A stretch of DNA of 64,000 nt from Henricia sp. BOLD:AAB3569 (GCA_037783545.1 JBBELK010000620.1:2418001-2482000); one strand, 5' to 3'. Counted from the first letter of the stretch, positions 1 to 10,797 are shown. Notes: generated from the sequence alone by a model not told the origin. A program made the numbers and translations.

Positions 1-145
1 GCCCTTTAAAGGGCTATGGAATATGGATTGGATATTAAATTCATTTCAAATATCTGTAAGTGTTTGTATACATATTTAAGTGAAAATTAATCCCCAAATC
101 GACTAACTACCCCCAGAAAATTAATCCCCAAATCGACGCATATAT
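1..145. other. unassigned, with TTTAAA palindrome at the edge
   Basis: The first 14 bases form the palindrome gccctttaaagggc, which resembles the ends of the TTAA-targeting elements found elsewhere in the window (for example 46168-46741), so an element may end at the window edge. Nothing else is recognised up to 145. Confidence 0.3.
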
Positions 146-550
146 GGGTAATTCCCAAAATTAGGGGTTCAAAAGTGTGACATGCTTTTTAAGATTTCCA
201 AGTGTTTTTAGTGATTGAATGTGGTTTCCCATTAAAAATTAATTATTTGTATTCAACAAATGCCACTTAAATTTAATGTTTGTGTGTAGATATGGCACCA
301 AGGTTAATGCAAACTCATTCTACAGCCAATTTTAATTGGCATAGGTAACCCGGGACACCAAACTCCTATTTTGAATATTTTTCAGGAATCAGAGAACAAA
401 ATATTGAAGAAAATGATGCTGTTCCCTATAAACACAGGCCACAGTCCATTACTGAGAATTTGTGATCATGAGTGGTGATTTTCGAAACAGAGAGTGTCAT
501 ACGTAACAGGGACACCAACAATTTTGGACCCCTAATTTTGGGAATTACCC
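146..550. mobile_element. MITE with GGGTAATTCCCAAAAT ends (copy 1)
   Basis: A 405-bp element begins GGGTAATTCCCAAAATTAGG and ends with its reverse complement. The interior carries the phrases gggacaccaa and gtaac(cc)ggg. A second copy lies at 24674-25074 and an end fragment, inverted, at 56382-56542. No coding potential is seen. The target duplication is not clear, so the superfamily is not assigned. Confidence 0.75.
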
Positions 551-1414
551 AAATAACTTACGCAGAAAATGCGTGAAAATAAAAAAGCATATGGTAATAC
601 AGATAATCCTTATCCATGTGCCCCAAGCATCACTTGATCGTAATCCCTAGTGGCTGGTACCAGTAGCTGATTTCAACTTTCCTGGTAATGCGTTTAAAGT
701 CTTATGGTTCCCATAAGTGACTCAAGGCTTTCTGAGAATCAAGGGCCTACTGGAAGTGTGAACAAAAGCAATAAACAGCAGATTTATTTATCTGTCAATC
801 ACAAACCTTCCAGACATTTTGTTCCAGACAATTTGCTGAAGTTGTGTTTTTTAACTTTAAAGGGGAACTTGGGTCAACAAGGATTTCAATATGTAAAGTG
901 TGTTGTTGTCATAGTGCTCTGGAGGCGATTTTCCTGGCCTAAATTGGGTGCACCCAAGTAAATAGGCAGAGATCTGTGCGCCGAGCTCATGAATATTTTG
1001 TATGCCCTCAATTTTTTTCTTTATTAGGGAGAGTTGCGAGCTGAACGAGTGTGGTCTTGTGTAGAATATGTCTATCGTCGCGATGTGGGGTATTTTTTCT
1101 TCCAACTATAAACATTTTAGACACTGTAGCTCCTAAAAGTGGCCCTATTTTGCCCAGTAGCGTATGTGCCTTTGTTCCAAAATGTATGCAGGTCTGATTA
1201 GCAAGTTTCACTACTTATAGGGGTAGTTTTGTTTCAAGTGGAAATTAGGGAATAAAAGTGACGGATTACCCCCATACAAAAGATGAGAAATCAGTGAGTA
1301 TTCTGGTTGTTGTCCTGAGAAGCTGAGAGAGTTGTGAGTATTTTTAAATGATTTTTGAAAATAGGGCATTTAGCATTGGTTCCTATGGGAGCCCTATTTA
1401 CTGGTGTGCAACCG
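551..1414. other. unassigned intergenic sequence
   Basis: About 860 bp with no convincing exon, repeat or inverted structure. The short open frames here have no splice sites or recognisable motifs. Confidence 0.4.
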
Positions 1415-1417
1415 TAA

Positions 1418-1941
1418 GGCTAATGAAACTCGATTTTATGTTTCCCGTAACCCGCCCGCGTTTGGATTTTTCGGCCGCGTTTAAGATGCCAAAATCCAAA
1501 AACAATTCATTATTTTGTAATTTCCCCAAAAATATAAAGTTTTTAAATGTTTTCTCCTGCCATTTTTGTTGGATATTTAAAAGCAGCGCTCGTTCTCATC
1601 TCGTTCTCCCGCCAAAAATATTTTAACGTAATTTTCTTCCTCCATAAAAAAAATAACCCGGAAGCAGAGTATCGGCGCGGCTGGCCGGCGGTGCGTGAAC
1701 ATTTGTAACAGTGATTTACAATAAATTCCTGGAGAATAAATACAAATTTGTGTATAAGTTCATCAGGGTTGTGTTTTAACACACTATCAGAGGGTATAGA
1801 GCGCCCTAAGTTTTGATAGCCGTTAAATAGCCGTTATTTTGCAAATAATGAAATGCTACAAAATAATGAATAAGGAAATAGTTGCCTCATTTGGGCTTGA
1901 CAAAAATGTTACGGGAAACATAACATCGAGTTTCATTAGCC
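1418..1941. mobile_element. Harbinger-like MITE, TAA duplication
   Basis: Inverted ends of about 34 bp begin GGCTAATGAAACTCGAT and bound 524 bp. The element is flanked on both sides by TAA (1415-1417 and 1942-1944), the three-base A/T duplication expected of PIF/Harbinger. The interior holds no intact gene. Confidence 0.75.
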
Positions 1942-1978
1942 TAACATGCAATTTCAAGCATTTGTGTCGATCCAACAT

Positions 1979-2270
1979 AATTACCACACAATTTCCCATT
2001 AAAGGCACAGGCTCGTCAGCAATGCGCGCCCGCCAAATTCGTGCTCGAAACACGCAGCTCCATGCCTTTGCTATGGAGCTGCGTATTGCGTGGCACACAT
2101 TTGGCGGGCGCGCATTGCTGACGAGCCTGTGCCTTTAATAAGGAACCTGGCATCAAACCATGGAGGAAGATCAAACATAACATTTTCATACAGTTTTTAC
2201 ATAGTTTCAAAGATCCAAAACTTGACCTTGTGGTTTTTTTTAAAAACAAGCCGACAGCTGGACACCAATG
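1979..2270. repeat. tandem duplication, copy 1
   Basis: This segment, from aattaccacac to gacaccaatg, is repeated at 2715-3666. Copy 1 carries the palindromic TTAA element at 2003-2134. Copy 2 lacks that element but carries a different one at 2770-3582. Each copy therefore serves as the empty-site control for the other. Confidence 0.8.
2003..2134. mobile_element. TTAA-flanked palindromic element (copy 1)
   Basis: A 132-bp near-perfect hairpin begins AGGCACAGGCTCGTCAGCAA and ends with its reverse complement, flanked by TTAA on both sides (1999-2002, 2135-2138). The duplicate segment at 2715 reads cccattaataagg with no insert, proving insertion at TTAA. TTAA targets are used by piggyBac and Kolobok transposases. 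Other copies: 14194-14326, 48320-48450 and 55034-55166. Confidence 0.92.
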
Positions 2271-2714
2271 CATAGTTCCGAGATTGCCCAGTTAATCCCG
2301 CCCCTTAGATACTGTTGCTATGTGCTCACAAGCCATCGCCAAAAAAATGGCGAGACTACGTACAAAGCAACGGGACTCGGCATGGAAAGCACAGATACAT
2401 TGGAGAAAACCCAAAAGTATTTATGTTTTGAGGTCGACAGTTACCGTAGCACACACTGAGCGAAGGGCTAGTAATGCAGGGATGACATATATTTCATAAA
2501 AATGCGCTTTCCTACCTTTGAACAGCGAATCGCCCGACATTGAAACCAAAATTCAACCGGTCACTGGCGCATACAACATACAACTGTACATGTATGGGCA
2601 GAAAATCGCGTGATTGTGTGATGATTGCATCACTTTTACCTATGTGGGCGCTGTCTGCTAGCTCTGTTGTGATTAGTTGGCGGGTTCGGCTTGATTGACA
2701 GGTCGGAACTATGC
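2270..2714. mobile_element. MITE with GCATAGTTCCGA ends (copy 1)
   Basis: This 445-bp element starts GCATAGTTCCGA and ends TCGGAACTATGC, flanked by AT on both sides. It lies precisely at the junction between the two tandem copies 1979-2270 and 2715-3666. An inverted copy at 29111-29553 interrupts another element and shows the same two-base AT duplication. No ORF of interest. Confidence 0.85.
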
Positions 2715-3666
2715 ATTACCACACAATTTCCCATTAATAAGGAACCTGGTATCAAAAATAACATTCTAAAGCCCCTTTCACACTAGACGAATTCCCCGGG
2801 AATTTGCCGGGGAATTTCGGTCGGTCTGTTCACACTACCAAAGAAATCCCCGGGAAAAAGCTTATTTCCCGGGAATATGCACGGTCGTTTCACACTGGCC
2901 ATCAAACCCCGGGAAATGTGTAAACTGAGGGCGCCCATCAGGAAGTTCCCAAATGAATTGTGGGCTCAAACTAGTGTGAACGTCGCAGGGTTTGAACTTA
3001 CCCCACCTTTTTGCGTCCACGGGTAATCTCGAAAGGTCACAGGGTCACAAATAGCGCGCCAAGTAATTCGCGCGGTAGCTTAGTATTGTGATGCAGTACC
3101 TTTCAATTTTTTCGTAAATAAATGTACAGTTAAGTACAAAACACAAATAATAACGTTTGAAAATTATACAAATAATTTTATTTTAAAGACTATGAGCAAA
3201 ATGAATGGTTTTAATTTGTAATAAAAGAAGTGTCGTGAACAAGACTGTGTTTAGCTTCCTTCTCGTGTACGTGTATTTATAATGTCCCGTGTGGTTAGGT
3301 ACCAGTCTTCTATTTTCTTATCCGCATGATGCGTGGCCCAGCGTTCACTTCCGCCCACAATTCATTTGGGAACTTCCTGATGGGCGCCCTCAGTTTACAC
3401 ATTTCCCGGGGTTTGATGGCCAGTGTGAAACGACCGTGCATATTCCCGGGAAATAGTGTCCCCGGGAGTTACCAAATGGGTCTAGTGTGAACGGTTGCTG
3501 GGGTGTTGGTGGGGTAAAAAATCCCCGGGAATTTCCCGGGGATTTATTTCCCGGGGATTGGCTCTGCAGTGTGAAAAGGGCTCAATACAGTTTTTACAGA
3601 GTTTCAAAGATCCAAAACTTGACCTTGTGGTTTTTTTTTAAACAAGCCGACAGCTGGACACCAATG
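2715..3666. repeat. tandem duplication, copy 2
   Basis: Second copy of the 1979-2270 segment, ending caccaatggccc. It has an empty TTAA site where copy 1 has its palindrome, and is itself split by the 813-bp element at 2770-3582. Confidence 0.8.
2770..3582. mobile_element. Harbinger-like element with CCCGGGAA arrays
   Basis: Ends are AGCCCCTTTCACACTAGA and the complement of AGCCCTTTTCACACT, flanked by TAA and CAA. Arms of about 190-240 bp are inverted copies packed with CCCGGGAA and TTCCCCGGG units. The middle (about 2960-3345) is AT-rich and non-coding. The matching site in copy 1 of the tandem duplication (about 2185-2192) is uninterrupted. Confidence 0.8.
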
Positions 3667-3746
3667 GCCCTTGGTCTGTAAACATGTTATTGCCATGGAA
3701 ACAGGCCACATCAAAGGCTATGGACCAATAACTAGTCAGCAGCACA

Positions 3747-3908
3747 ATGTCTGACCAACATGCCAAAACCAATAGCCTCAAGAAAACTACAGGGAATCCA
3801 CCCCAGAATAAACAGCATGTGTCTGAATTGAGGAAGGAAATAACCCATTACATGTACTTCAGTGGATGGAAAAATGAGAAAAACTGCAAATTGGTTGTGT
3901 CATTACAG
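3747..3908 (+). CDS. putative first coding exon of a small plus-strand gene
   Basis: An ATG opens 54 codons (start MSDQHAKTNS, end KLVVSLQ) that run to a good donor, CAG|GTAAAC, in phase 0. The sequence is basic and hydrophilic with no membrane segment and matches no family I recognise. A phase-0 acceptor at 5467 follows a pyrimidine tract and could supply the next exon. If so, this small gene is transcribed toward gene A, whose stop lies at 9934. The model rests on splice signals and open frame only. A non-coding transcript or a chance ORF remains possible. Confidence 0.4.
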
Positions 3909-4136
3909 GTAAACTACCGATACTGGTACTATAATTTACTTTATGTGAGTAACCGTAATAGGTTAGGGATGTTGTCAATTTTTTATTTATTTTTCAAATG
4001 ATTGTTTTTTAACCAGGACAAGGTTTGTCTAGCTGTCATGCTACAATTGTCTAATCATACACAAAATCATTCAAGCGGAATGCATACCCTCAATAAAATA
4101 TCTGCGTCTACCCCACAATATCCCTAACTTACCGTA

Positions 4137-4919
4137 AGTCTTTTGCACACTATGAACTTTTATAGCTCCATGCTATGAACGTTCGACCCGTGTCGAGAAT
4201 CTACACGGGTCCACTCCGTGTAGACTTTTTAAAATTTCAACACAGGTCCAATCAGCTACATTTTCACACTACTAAACGCAACACCGGCGTTTTTTTTTAC
4301 ACGTGTAAGGTTTCGACCCGTGTATCGTGAGATCGTTTCACACTACACACACGACCGGCCGTCAACACGAGTCGAAATCGGAAAATCCCCCACATTGCAT
4401 TGCGGCGAGTCATCTTATTCTCCAAATATTGCTATTTCTCGTTGTTCCATCGAGCTGGTTTTGGATAGAATTGTCAGCTCAAATGGCCAACATATAGCAG
4501 CTACCTTCTCTTCACTCCATGTCAGCCTTTTGTCTGATTGCGGGCCAGATTTATCGGACATATTAGAGAACAAAGTTGTAATTCGTTTAGCACCGTAAAA
4601 AATGTACACGAACTGCACTGAATAACGCGCAAAAAGGGAAACCCGAGCTCGTTTGTTCGTTGCAAAACAGCATTTAGGCCTACATGTACATGTACTACAG
4701 TTGCGATGCTGCCGTGCTCCAAAATCTACACGGGTCCAAACTTAACCCAGAGGCGTTCAGACTGTGGTTTTCAACACGTGTCGAAAAAGTCTACACGGGT
4801 CAAGAGCTTTCAACCCGCTCTACACGGGTCAGTGCCGTGTTGAAATGTTGTAGTGTGAAAAGTCAACACGGGTCGGACCCATGTACAACCCAGAGATTTT
4901 TCATAGTGTAAAAAGGCCT
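4137..4919. mobile_element. Harbinger-like element with ACACGGGTC arrays
   Basis: Ends AGTCTTTTGCACACTATGA and the complement of AGGCCTTTTTACACTATGA bound 783 bp, flanked by GTA and TTA. The arms contain many copies of cgacccgtgt and ctacacgggtc in both orientations. ORFs in the interior look random. Confidence 0.75.
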
Positions 4920-4927
4920 TTATATTG

Positions 4928-5390
4928 CACAGTGTTTACACTCGAATCGGCAAAGGTGGATACAGATCCACCACAAAACTGAACATTTGCCGCGTTTACA
5001 CTACACCCCAAATCGCTTCAACTTGCTTTAGAAACCGCAAAAGTCACCACTAAATGTAACTGCAGCGCATGCGTGAGCTGTTACATGTTGCTGCACTAGT
5101 GCCAGATTGGTCGATTAAATCTACTACACTGCGGGCACCGCCCTAAGGACACTCAAATTGCCGAATCTGTATTCGGGTAGCTTTTACACTACAAGCGACC
5201 TTGACGATTGCAGGGTTCAACCCTACCCCAAAGGTGACTCAGACCCGGGTCTGATCCGCCTTTTTCAATTCACCTTTTGCGTTTACACTTAGTGCCTACC
5301 CGGCTTCAACTCCCCTTTTTGGAAATTGCCGAGTTCGATTCGGCAAAGGCGAATCGATTCGGCAAAGGCGAATCGAGTGTAAATGGGGTG
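4928..5390. mobile_element. element with GGCAAAGG/GAATCG arrays (copy 1)
   Basis: TIRs contain gtTTACACTCGAATCGGC. Both arms are rich in ggcaaagg, cggcttcaa and agacccgggtct units. It abuts the preceding element almost directly. Further copies are at 10323-10796 and 43372-43865; the last has matching TTA duplications. Confidence 0.8.
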
Positions 5391-5466
5391 TTAGTGTGAG
5401 TTGTGTAGTTTAGATCTCTGTACATGTAATAGTACCGGTATGTATCTTGAGTATTTTCTTCTTCAG

Positions 5467-5655
5467 AACATTAGACTGTCTTGTAAAAATCTTGAGGGCA
5501 GAAGTAGTAAATCAAACTCTGCTCCGTTTACATTTGCTCAAACTGCAAGGGAAAAGCACTTTTCGACTTTTTTGGTCTGTTTTTATTTTCAGAATTTTGT
5601 TTTTTTTAAACATGAGATCACACAGTACCACATACAGTACCACCCAGGGAGATGA
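5467..5655 (+). CDS. possible second exon of the 3747 gene
   Basis: A strong acceptor (gtattttcttcttcag) precedes an open phase-0 frame (NIRLSCKNLEGRSSKS...) that runs 62 codons to a stop at 5653-5655. A phase-2 frame is also open and leucine-rich (TLDCLVKILRAEVVNQ), so the true frame is uncertain. Joined in phase 0 to 3747-3908 it would give a protein of roughly 116 residues without a recognised domain. A second acceptor-like tract lies about 110 bp downstream. The frame ambiguity and lack of homology keep confidence low. Confidence 0.3.
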   Translation, partial: NIRLSCKNLEGRSSKSNSAPFTFAQTAREKHFSTFLVCFYFQNFVFFKHEITQYHIQYHPGR

Positions 5656-6113
5656 GGAACCTGTAAAACTTCACCAAGAGGTCTCTAGATGTGGGAATCA
5701 AAGGGGGTACTAGGAGGTGCAAAAACCATCAAAAAGGTGTAAACAGGGCCATAAATTGTGTCCACCAGATCCCATTAAGATGAGAGGTTTCCATAGGGTA
5801 CGTTCAGACGAGGCGTAAGTTAATCGTTAATCCGAAAATACAAAGTTATTCCTCGTTGGAACGCTCTAATCCACCCGCAGAGGAATAAGTTACGCCACCA
5901 AGGTGGCGTAACTTATTCTCGCGAAAAGTGGAGGAATAGCGCAAGTTGCGCCAAGGACAACCGTCACCCCCTGCTGCGCCGTGTCGTAAATCTCCGGTGG
6001 AACGCAACTGACCTGCCACTTCCTGTAGTAGTTTATTCGCGCTGACCTACATGTACTATACCCTCCACTACCGTAATATCCACGTGTAATTCTGATGAGA
6101 GAACAACTGGAAC

Positions 6114-6400
6114 ATGGCTGCTGAAAAATCTACTCAAATTCGTGGATCAAATTGGCAAAGTCGGGAAATCCTCGCTCTAATAAATATTTGGGAGGAGGAA
6201 TTCCGTCATGCTGCGCCGGTGATGATCCTTTCACGAAGAAGAAGACCATACTATAAAGGATCGCGTCCAGAATGGCGGAGTTGCACTTCGGCTACCCTCC
6301 ACGGACGACACTCCAAATAAAAAACAAAATCAAGGGGCTGAAGCAGAACCCTAACCCTTCTCATGATTTTCTCCAGCACTCGATTATTACACTCGACCTC
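6114..6400 (+). pseudogene. broken Harbinger Myb/trihelix-like ORF
   Basis: The plus frame from 6114 begins MAAEKSTQIRGSNWQSREIL and continues ALINIWEEEF, the pattern of the first helices of the Myb/SANT-like (trihelix) DNA-binding protein encoded beside PIF/Harbinger transposases. The expected continuation appears in another frame from about 6260 (IASRMAELHFGYPPRTTLQ, then KNKIKGLKQ), which matches the last helix. A frameshift lies near 6200-6260 and the rest of the protein is missing. I infer that the full element's Myb protein bound the terminal repeats. This relic ties the terminal-repeat class with 3-bp A/T duplications to Harbinger. Confidence 0.65.
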
Positions 6401-6586
6401 ATCATCCGACGACCTCTCTCTTTCACCCTGAATACAGGCAAGCAAAAACGCAAGAAATATATCGTTGATCAAATTGCACGGAGCCATTTTGACATATCCC
6501 ACATGCACAATGCGCGGTGAGCATACACGATTGTGTGTACATACATGTATTTGTACATGTGCAAGTATACTGGGCCTTGTTTATTA

Positions 6587-6834
6587 GGGAGGTTTAGATG
6601 CACGTAAAACGCAAACGTGAACGCGAAATTATTTCAGCATCGGTCACCTCAGGAGGAGGTCTTACTCTTAGAACTCGGGCTCGAATCTTGGTCACATCAA
6701 AAGTTTTATCTCACCACAAAAGTAAAAAAATGTAGGTTTTTGTTTTCATCTGTTCTAAGATCTCCTCAGAATAATGACCAAGTGTTTAAAGCATTTCACG
6801 TTCGCGTTCGCGTTTTACGTGCATCTAAACCTCC
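6587..6834. mobile_element. nested MITE, GGGAGGTTTAGATGCACG ends
   Basis: Inverted ends of about 40 bp (GGGAGGTTTAGATGCACGTA, then aacgcgaacg-type units) bound 248 bp, flanked by TTA and ATA. It sits inside the 5796-7080 element, so it is the younger insertion. Again Harbinger-like. Confidence 0.8.
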
Positions 6835-7239
6835 ATATTATGTTGTGGATGCATTATGGCGCGCCGCCGTTTTCCCGCACGCGCGCTTGCGACCGGAAGG
6901 TCACCTCATAAATTTGGCGTTGCTTAACCTCGGAGGATTAACTTGAGCCACTTTTATCGTGAAGTGCCGGCGTAACTTTTCTGTATGAACGCAAGCGTAT
7001 TTTGGATTAAGGAATTCTTATCTAAACAACCCAAGCGCAATTAAAAAAGTACCAACTTGTGCCTCCGTCTGAACGTACCCATAAAGGCCTACACTGACAT
7101 CATACAAAGAGCATGCATGGTTCTGTAGTGTTATAAAACTATTGAGAAAACTGATTTGTAACTTGAGGGTTGATTTCCCATAGGAGCCGTCAATTGTACA
7201 ATATGATCCTGTATGCTTGTGTTGGAATTCCCCCTCCCG

Positions 7240-7952
7240 CAGGGCTCGACATTAACTTTTCATGTGCACCTGTCCACAGGACAGGTAGAGATAAGATTTT
7301 ACCTATCCAACACATTTGTTTTACCTGCCCGAGGAGGTATTGTAGAGAAATAAAATAAAACTCCACAAAGGAATGCATCTGATTTGTTCTAACGTGGAAT
7401 TTTAAGGTTGTGTTTGAACCAGAAACACGCAGTAGCAAAAAGACGTGTATAAAAAATAAGAAACCGAAACGAAACTGAAGCCGTCATGTCGAAAACATCA
7501 CAACTATGCACAAAGAATATCCGAAGAACTCATCGCTGGTACTTTGTCAATATGAACACACATGCAAAAGAACTGGTCTAAGTGCTGATAGCCCTCGAAC
7601 AAGGTATACGATCCCCCGTTCGAGGGTCAAAAATCCGCTAAACGAAGTACATGTATTGTAAATGTATGTGAAAAAATGGTGACGCATGCACATGCGGAAG
7701 ATTGTTGTTCGTTGCATGCCGGCCCTGCCGCGCGATTGATGAACCTGAAAACCATTTTGCGGTATATTCAAACTGCACGAAATGCAGGTAGGGATCAATT
7801 TACAGGCAAGAAACGAGGAAGGTGAGCTTTTATTTAGTATATTTTCACCTGTCCATCGGACAGGCACGGCAGTGTTTTTACCTGTCCGACTGGCATGTTT
7901 TGGAAATTGTACCTGTCCCGGACAGTCGGACAACCGTTAATGTCGAGCCCTG
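7240..7952. mobile_element. hAT-like element with CCTGTCC arrays
   Basis: TIRs CAGGGCTCGACATTAA and complement bound 713 bp. Several copies of acctgtcc/ggacaggt occur near both ends. The CAGGG start is typical of hAT elements, but I could not find a clean 8-bp duplication. The 38252-38688 element has the same layout with a different motif. Confidence 0.65.
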
Positions 7953-8350
7953 TTACCCCCCCCACCCCACAACATGGTCGAATATAGGGGGAGGGGAGAG
8001 ATTCCAACAGAAGGTTAATATTGTACAATGGGAGATTTTTGAAACGCGTGGTGCAGTAGCAAACAAACTGGTCATTTTCCATTGTTTATGCCACGTTTGA
8101 GCTAAAGTGTGCATGCTCAGTACGTATAACGTAGACAATTGGAAAGGACTGGTTTGTTTGCTGCCACCAATTGTCTCAAACATCTCGCATTGGCAGCTCC
8201 CATGGGAAATCAACGCTCTAGTTGCCAATCAGCTTTCTGAACAATTTCAGTGTATATTACATGTACATGTAGTATTTTTCTACACGGGACTTTTTTACCA
8301 TTAACTTGTACACAAAATATACATGTAGATTCCTGAAGCAATGATGCATC
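7953..8350. other. unassigned
   Basis: About 400 bp including a C-rich stretch near 7955 and a tacatgtacatgta run near 8257. No exon or repeat boundary is recognised. Confidence 0.3.
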
Positions 8351-8353
8351 TTA

Positions 8354-8927
8354 AGCCCGCCGCACACGTGAGGTCGTTTGCTGAGCAAACGGTCATTCGT
8401 GGCCGTTTGCTCAGCACTTGGCTCACGTGTGCGGTGGCTATTTTGCTGTGTTTTTTGCCTCGCGAGGCCGTGAGCCAAAAATCTAACGTGTTTGATTTTG
8501 TTTGCCTCGCGTGGCCGGGTGATGAGCCAAGTGCCGAGCTAAAATGAATGTAGCTGGCCAATTAAAACCACGCGCGCTATACGAAAACAGCGCGCGCACT
8601 CGAACCCCGCCAAGGTCACCACACTTTAGCAAAAGTTTGGTGACCTTAGCGGTGCCCGCGCACACTGTATTCATATCACGTGAATAGGGGATGGTTTTTA
8701 ATTGGCCAGCTACATTTATTTTAGCTCAGCACTTGGCTCAGCACCCCCGCACACGTGAGATTTTGGCCACGCGAGGCAAAATAAATCAAACACGTGAGAT
8801 TTTTGTCTCATGGCCTCGCAAGACAGAAAATGCAGCAAAATAGTCACCGCACACGTGAGCCAAGTGCTGAGCAAACAGCCACGAATGACCGTTTGCTCAG
8901 CAAACGACCTCTCGTATGCGGCGGGCT
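8354..8927. mobile_element. Harbinger-like element with GCTCAGCA arrays
   Basis: Perfect ends AGCCCGCCGCACACGTGAG with TTA/TAA flanks bound 574 bp. The arms carry repeated cgtttgctcagca, cacgtgag and cctcgcgagg words in both orientations. No gene inside. Confidence 0.8.
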
Positions 8928-9047
8928 TAAGTAGCTATAATTTCTTCAGGCTAGTTTACCAACATTCTTCCTTAGATATTTTACACACTTAATTATTCCA
9001 CGAATCTGTAAAAAGTTGTATCTTGCAAATGATACATTGTACAGGGC

Positions 9048-9180
9048 CTTTAAATAAGAAAACCTGCCCCCTACAAGGATGAGATTTGTTCCAAGTTTCC
9101 GCAGAAAAGTCTCAAGTCCGAGTGGTTTGTGACAAAAACTTTTCTGCAGAAACGCGGAACAAATCTTATCCCTGCCCCTA
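9048..9180. repeat. fragment of a dispersed element plus inverted repeat
   Basis: Bases 9048-9069 match, inverted, a 22-bp word in the element at 18695-18838. A separate inverted repeat (gagatttgttcc ... ggaacaaatctt) follows to 9180. Confidence 0.45.
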
Positions 9181-9364
9181 ACATGGCCTCCAGTGAAAAG
9201 GATCTATAGAAGTCTCAATCCTTCATTGTATTTACGTTTATTTTTGGGATTTATCCATATAGTTTTGCTGCTTTTCCCATTGCATGGCAAATGCTGGCAT
9301 ACTAGTTTATTATTCAGTTGGTCCTTCTGCTTGATTATTTTGCTAAGTATGTGCATTTTAATGA

Positions 9365-9733
9365 TTGTTGATTGTATAACCACTCAGTCAGAGACACTGT
9401 TTACTAATCAATATTATTTTGTCATTTTCTTTATCTCGTTAACTCAAATAACCTTGATTAACCTGCATATTTTCCTGTTTTGTTGATTTCTACATTTTAT
9501 TACATACCATTTATTCATTAAATTATGTGTAACTCTATTATATGTTTGTCCGATTGTTCGTAGGTCTTATGTAAGTCTTTGTTTCCTTGTTAAAGGCATC
9601 ACCATATAAGCTGTATTGCTTCGGCAGATGCCTCCATAGTGCCACCCATATTATCTGTTTTTGTTTCTCATAGATGTAATTAATGTACAGTTTAATGGCA
9701 TTATGGAAATAAATGTTGATTGAATGAATGAAT
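9365..9733 (+). mobile_element. LINE 3' end (copy 1)
   Basis: About 370 bp closely matching 62846-63207, both ending ggaaataaatgttgattgaa followed by tgaatgaat units. A shared end with a short tandem-repeat tail and different upstream truncation is characteristic of CR1/L2-type LINEs. No RT coding sequence is present here. Confidence 0.6.
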
Positions 9734-9933
9734 CCTTAAATCAATGACCTTCCATTCAAAGGTTCTGATGCACTATCCCAGGAGACCACCACTCCCCCAC
9801 AAATATCCACTCTTGTTAGTTTTAAAGAATACTTCAATTAACCACAAAGTAATAAATTTAGCATCAAAGTAAAAGTAGGAAATAACAAGATTTAGGTCAG
9901 TCTGCGGAATTCAACCATACTGGTCACCAATGG

Positions 9934-10044
9934 TCAAACCAGGTTTAATGTTATCAAGTCAGTGTCAATGACCTGTGCTGGGTTATTAGGGTACCAGACA
10001 TGGTAATGGCGTCTGGCGGTCTGGGTCACTTGTTGGTTAATTAG
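9934..10044 (-). CDS. gene A, exon 4 (terminal)
   Basis: A strong acceptor (ttgtttttatttccag, read on the minus strand) opens a phase-0 frame of 36 codons, LINQQVTQTARRHYHVWYPN onward to ITLNLV, and a TGA at 9934-9936. The phase matches exon 3 (12270-12326) exactly. The tail is hydrophilic and Arg/His-rich in the first half. It is the C-terminus of the ~370-residue membrane protein that starts at 16584. The 3'UTR would run toward 9734, where the LINE tail ends. I do not recognise the family. Confidence 0.65.
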   Translation of the reverse strand, partial: LINQQVTQTARRHYHVWYPNNPAQVIDTDLITLNLV

Positions 10045-10076
10045 CTGGAAATAAAAACAAGGCTGGTGCTGTAACT

Positions 10077-10322
10077 AATACTCACAGGGACACGCCTACT
10101 AGTTAGGTGTTCAGTCGGGCGGGGTTTAACATTAAATGGACCAAAACAATACAACCACATTGTGTGCGTATTTCCTCAGCCAAATGAGTATTAATATTTA
10201 ATGATACATTTATATCGCAGCAATTCCATTTAAAATACTAAACAGTTGACAGCACTTCTATAAAGGTGATGATTTATGTGACATCAGTTGGCAGTAAAGT
10301 CTAGAGTAGAATTGATAACTTA
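10077..10322. repeat. tandem duplication around an element, left copy
   Basis: About 245 bp (aatactcacagggacacgcc ... agaattgataactta) repeated at 10798-11014 with small deletions. The two copies flank the element at 10323-10796 exactly. Both lie in gene A's third intron. Confidence 0.85.
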
Positions 10323-10796
10323 CACCCCGTTTACACTCGTTTCGCCTTTGCCGAATCGAACTCCGCAATTTCCAAAAAGGGGGTTGAAGCCGGGTAGGCA
10401 CTAAGTGTAAACACAAAAGGTGAATTGAAAAAGGCGGATCAGACCCGGGTCTGATTCGCCTTTTTCAAGTCACCTTTGGGGTAGGGTTGAACCCTGCAAT
10501 CGTCAAAATCGCTTGTAGTGTAAACTCTACCCGAATACAGATTCAGCAATTTGAGTGTCCTTGGGGCGGTGCCCGCAGTGTAGTAGATTTAATTGACCAA
10601 TCTGGCACTAGTGCAGCAACACCTAACAGCTCACGCATGCGCTGCAGTTACATTTAGTGGTGACTTTTGCAGTTTCTGAAGGCGAGTTGAAGCGATTTGG
10701 GGTCTAGTGTAAACGCGGCAAATGTTCAGTTTTGTGGTCGCAATAAATAATGCTGGATCTGTATCCACCTTTGCCGATTCGAGTGTAAACACAGTG
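10323..10796. mobile_element. GGCAAAGG-type element (copy 2)
   Basis: Same family as 4928-5390, in the opposite orientation. It occupies the exact junction between two tandem copies of unrelated host sequence (10077-10322 and 10798-11014). Confidence 0.85.
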
Positions 10797-10797
10797 C

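Larger units (their letters stand above)
5796..7080. mobile_element. PIF/Harbinger element with Myb-like gene relic
   Basis: A 1285-bp element with perfect ends GGGTACGTTCAGACG, flanked by ATA on both sides (5793-5795, 7081-7083). It contains a broken Myb/trihelix-like ORF (6114-6400), the accessory gene typical of PIF/Harbinger. It also hosts a second element at 6587-6834. No DDE transposase is recognisable, so it is a deletion derivative. Confidence 0.88.

Noticed and set aside
7547..7933. 128-codon minus ORF
   Set aside because: Lies inside the CCTGTCC-array element; its peptide repeats come from the DNA motif array.
9193..9486. Hydrophobic 97-codon ORF
   Set aside because: AT-rich sequence running into a LINE 3' end; it has no transposable-element or host protein motif.
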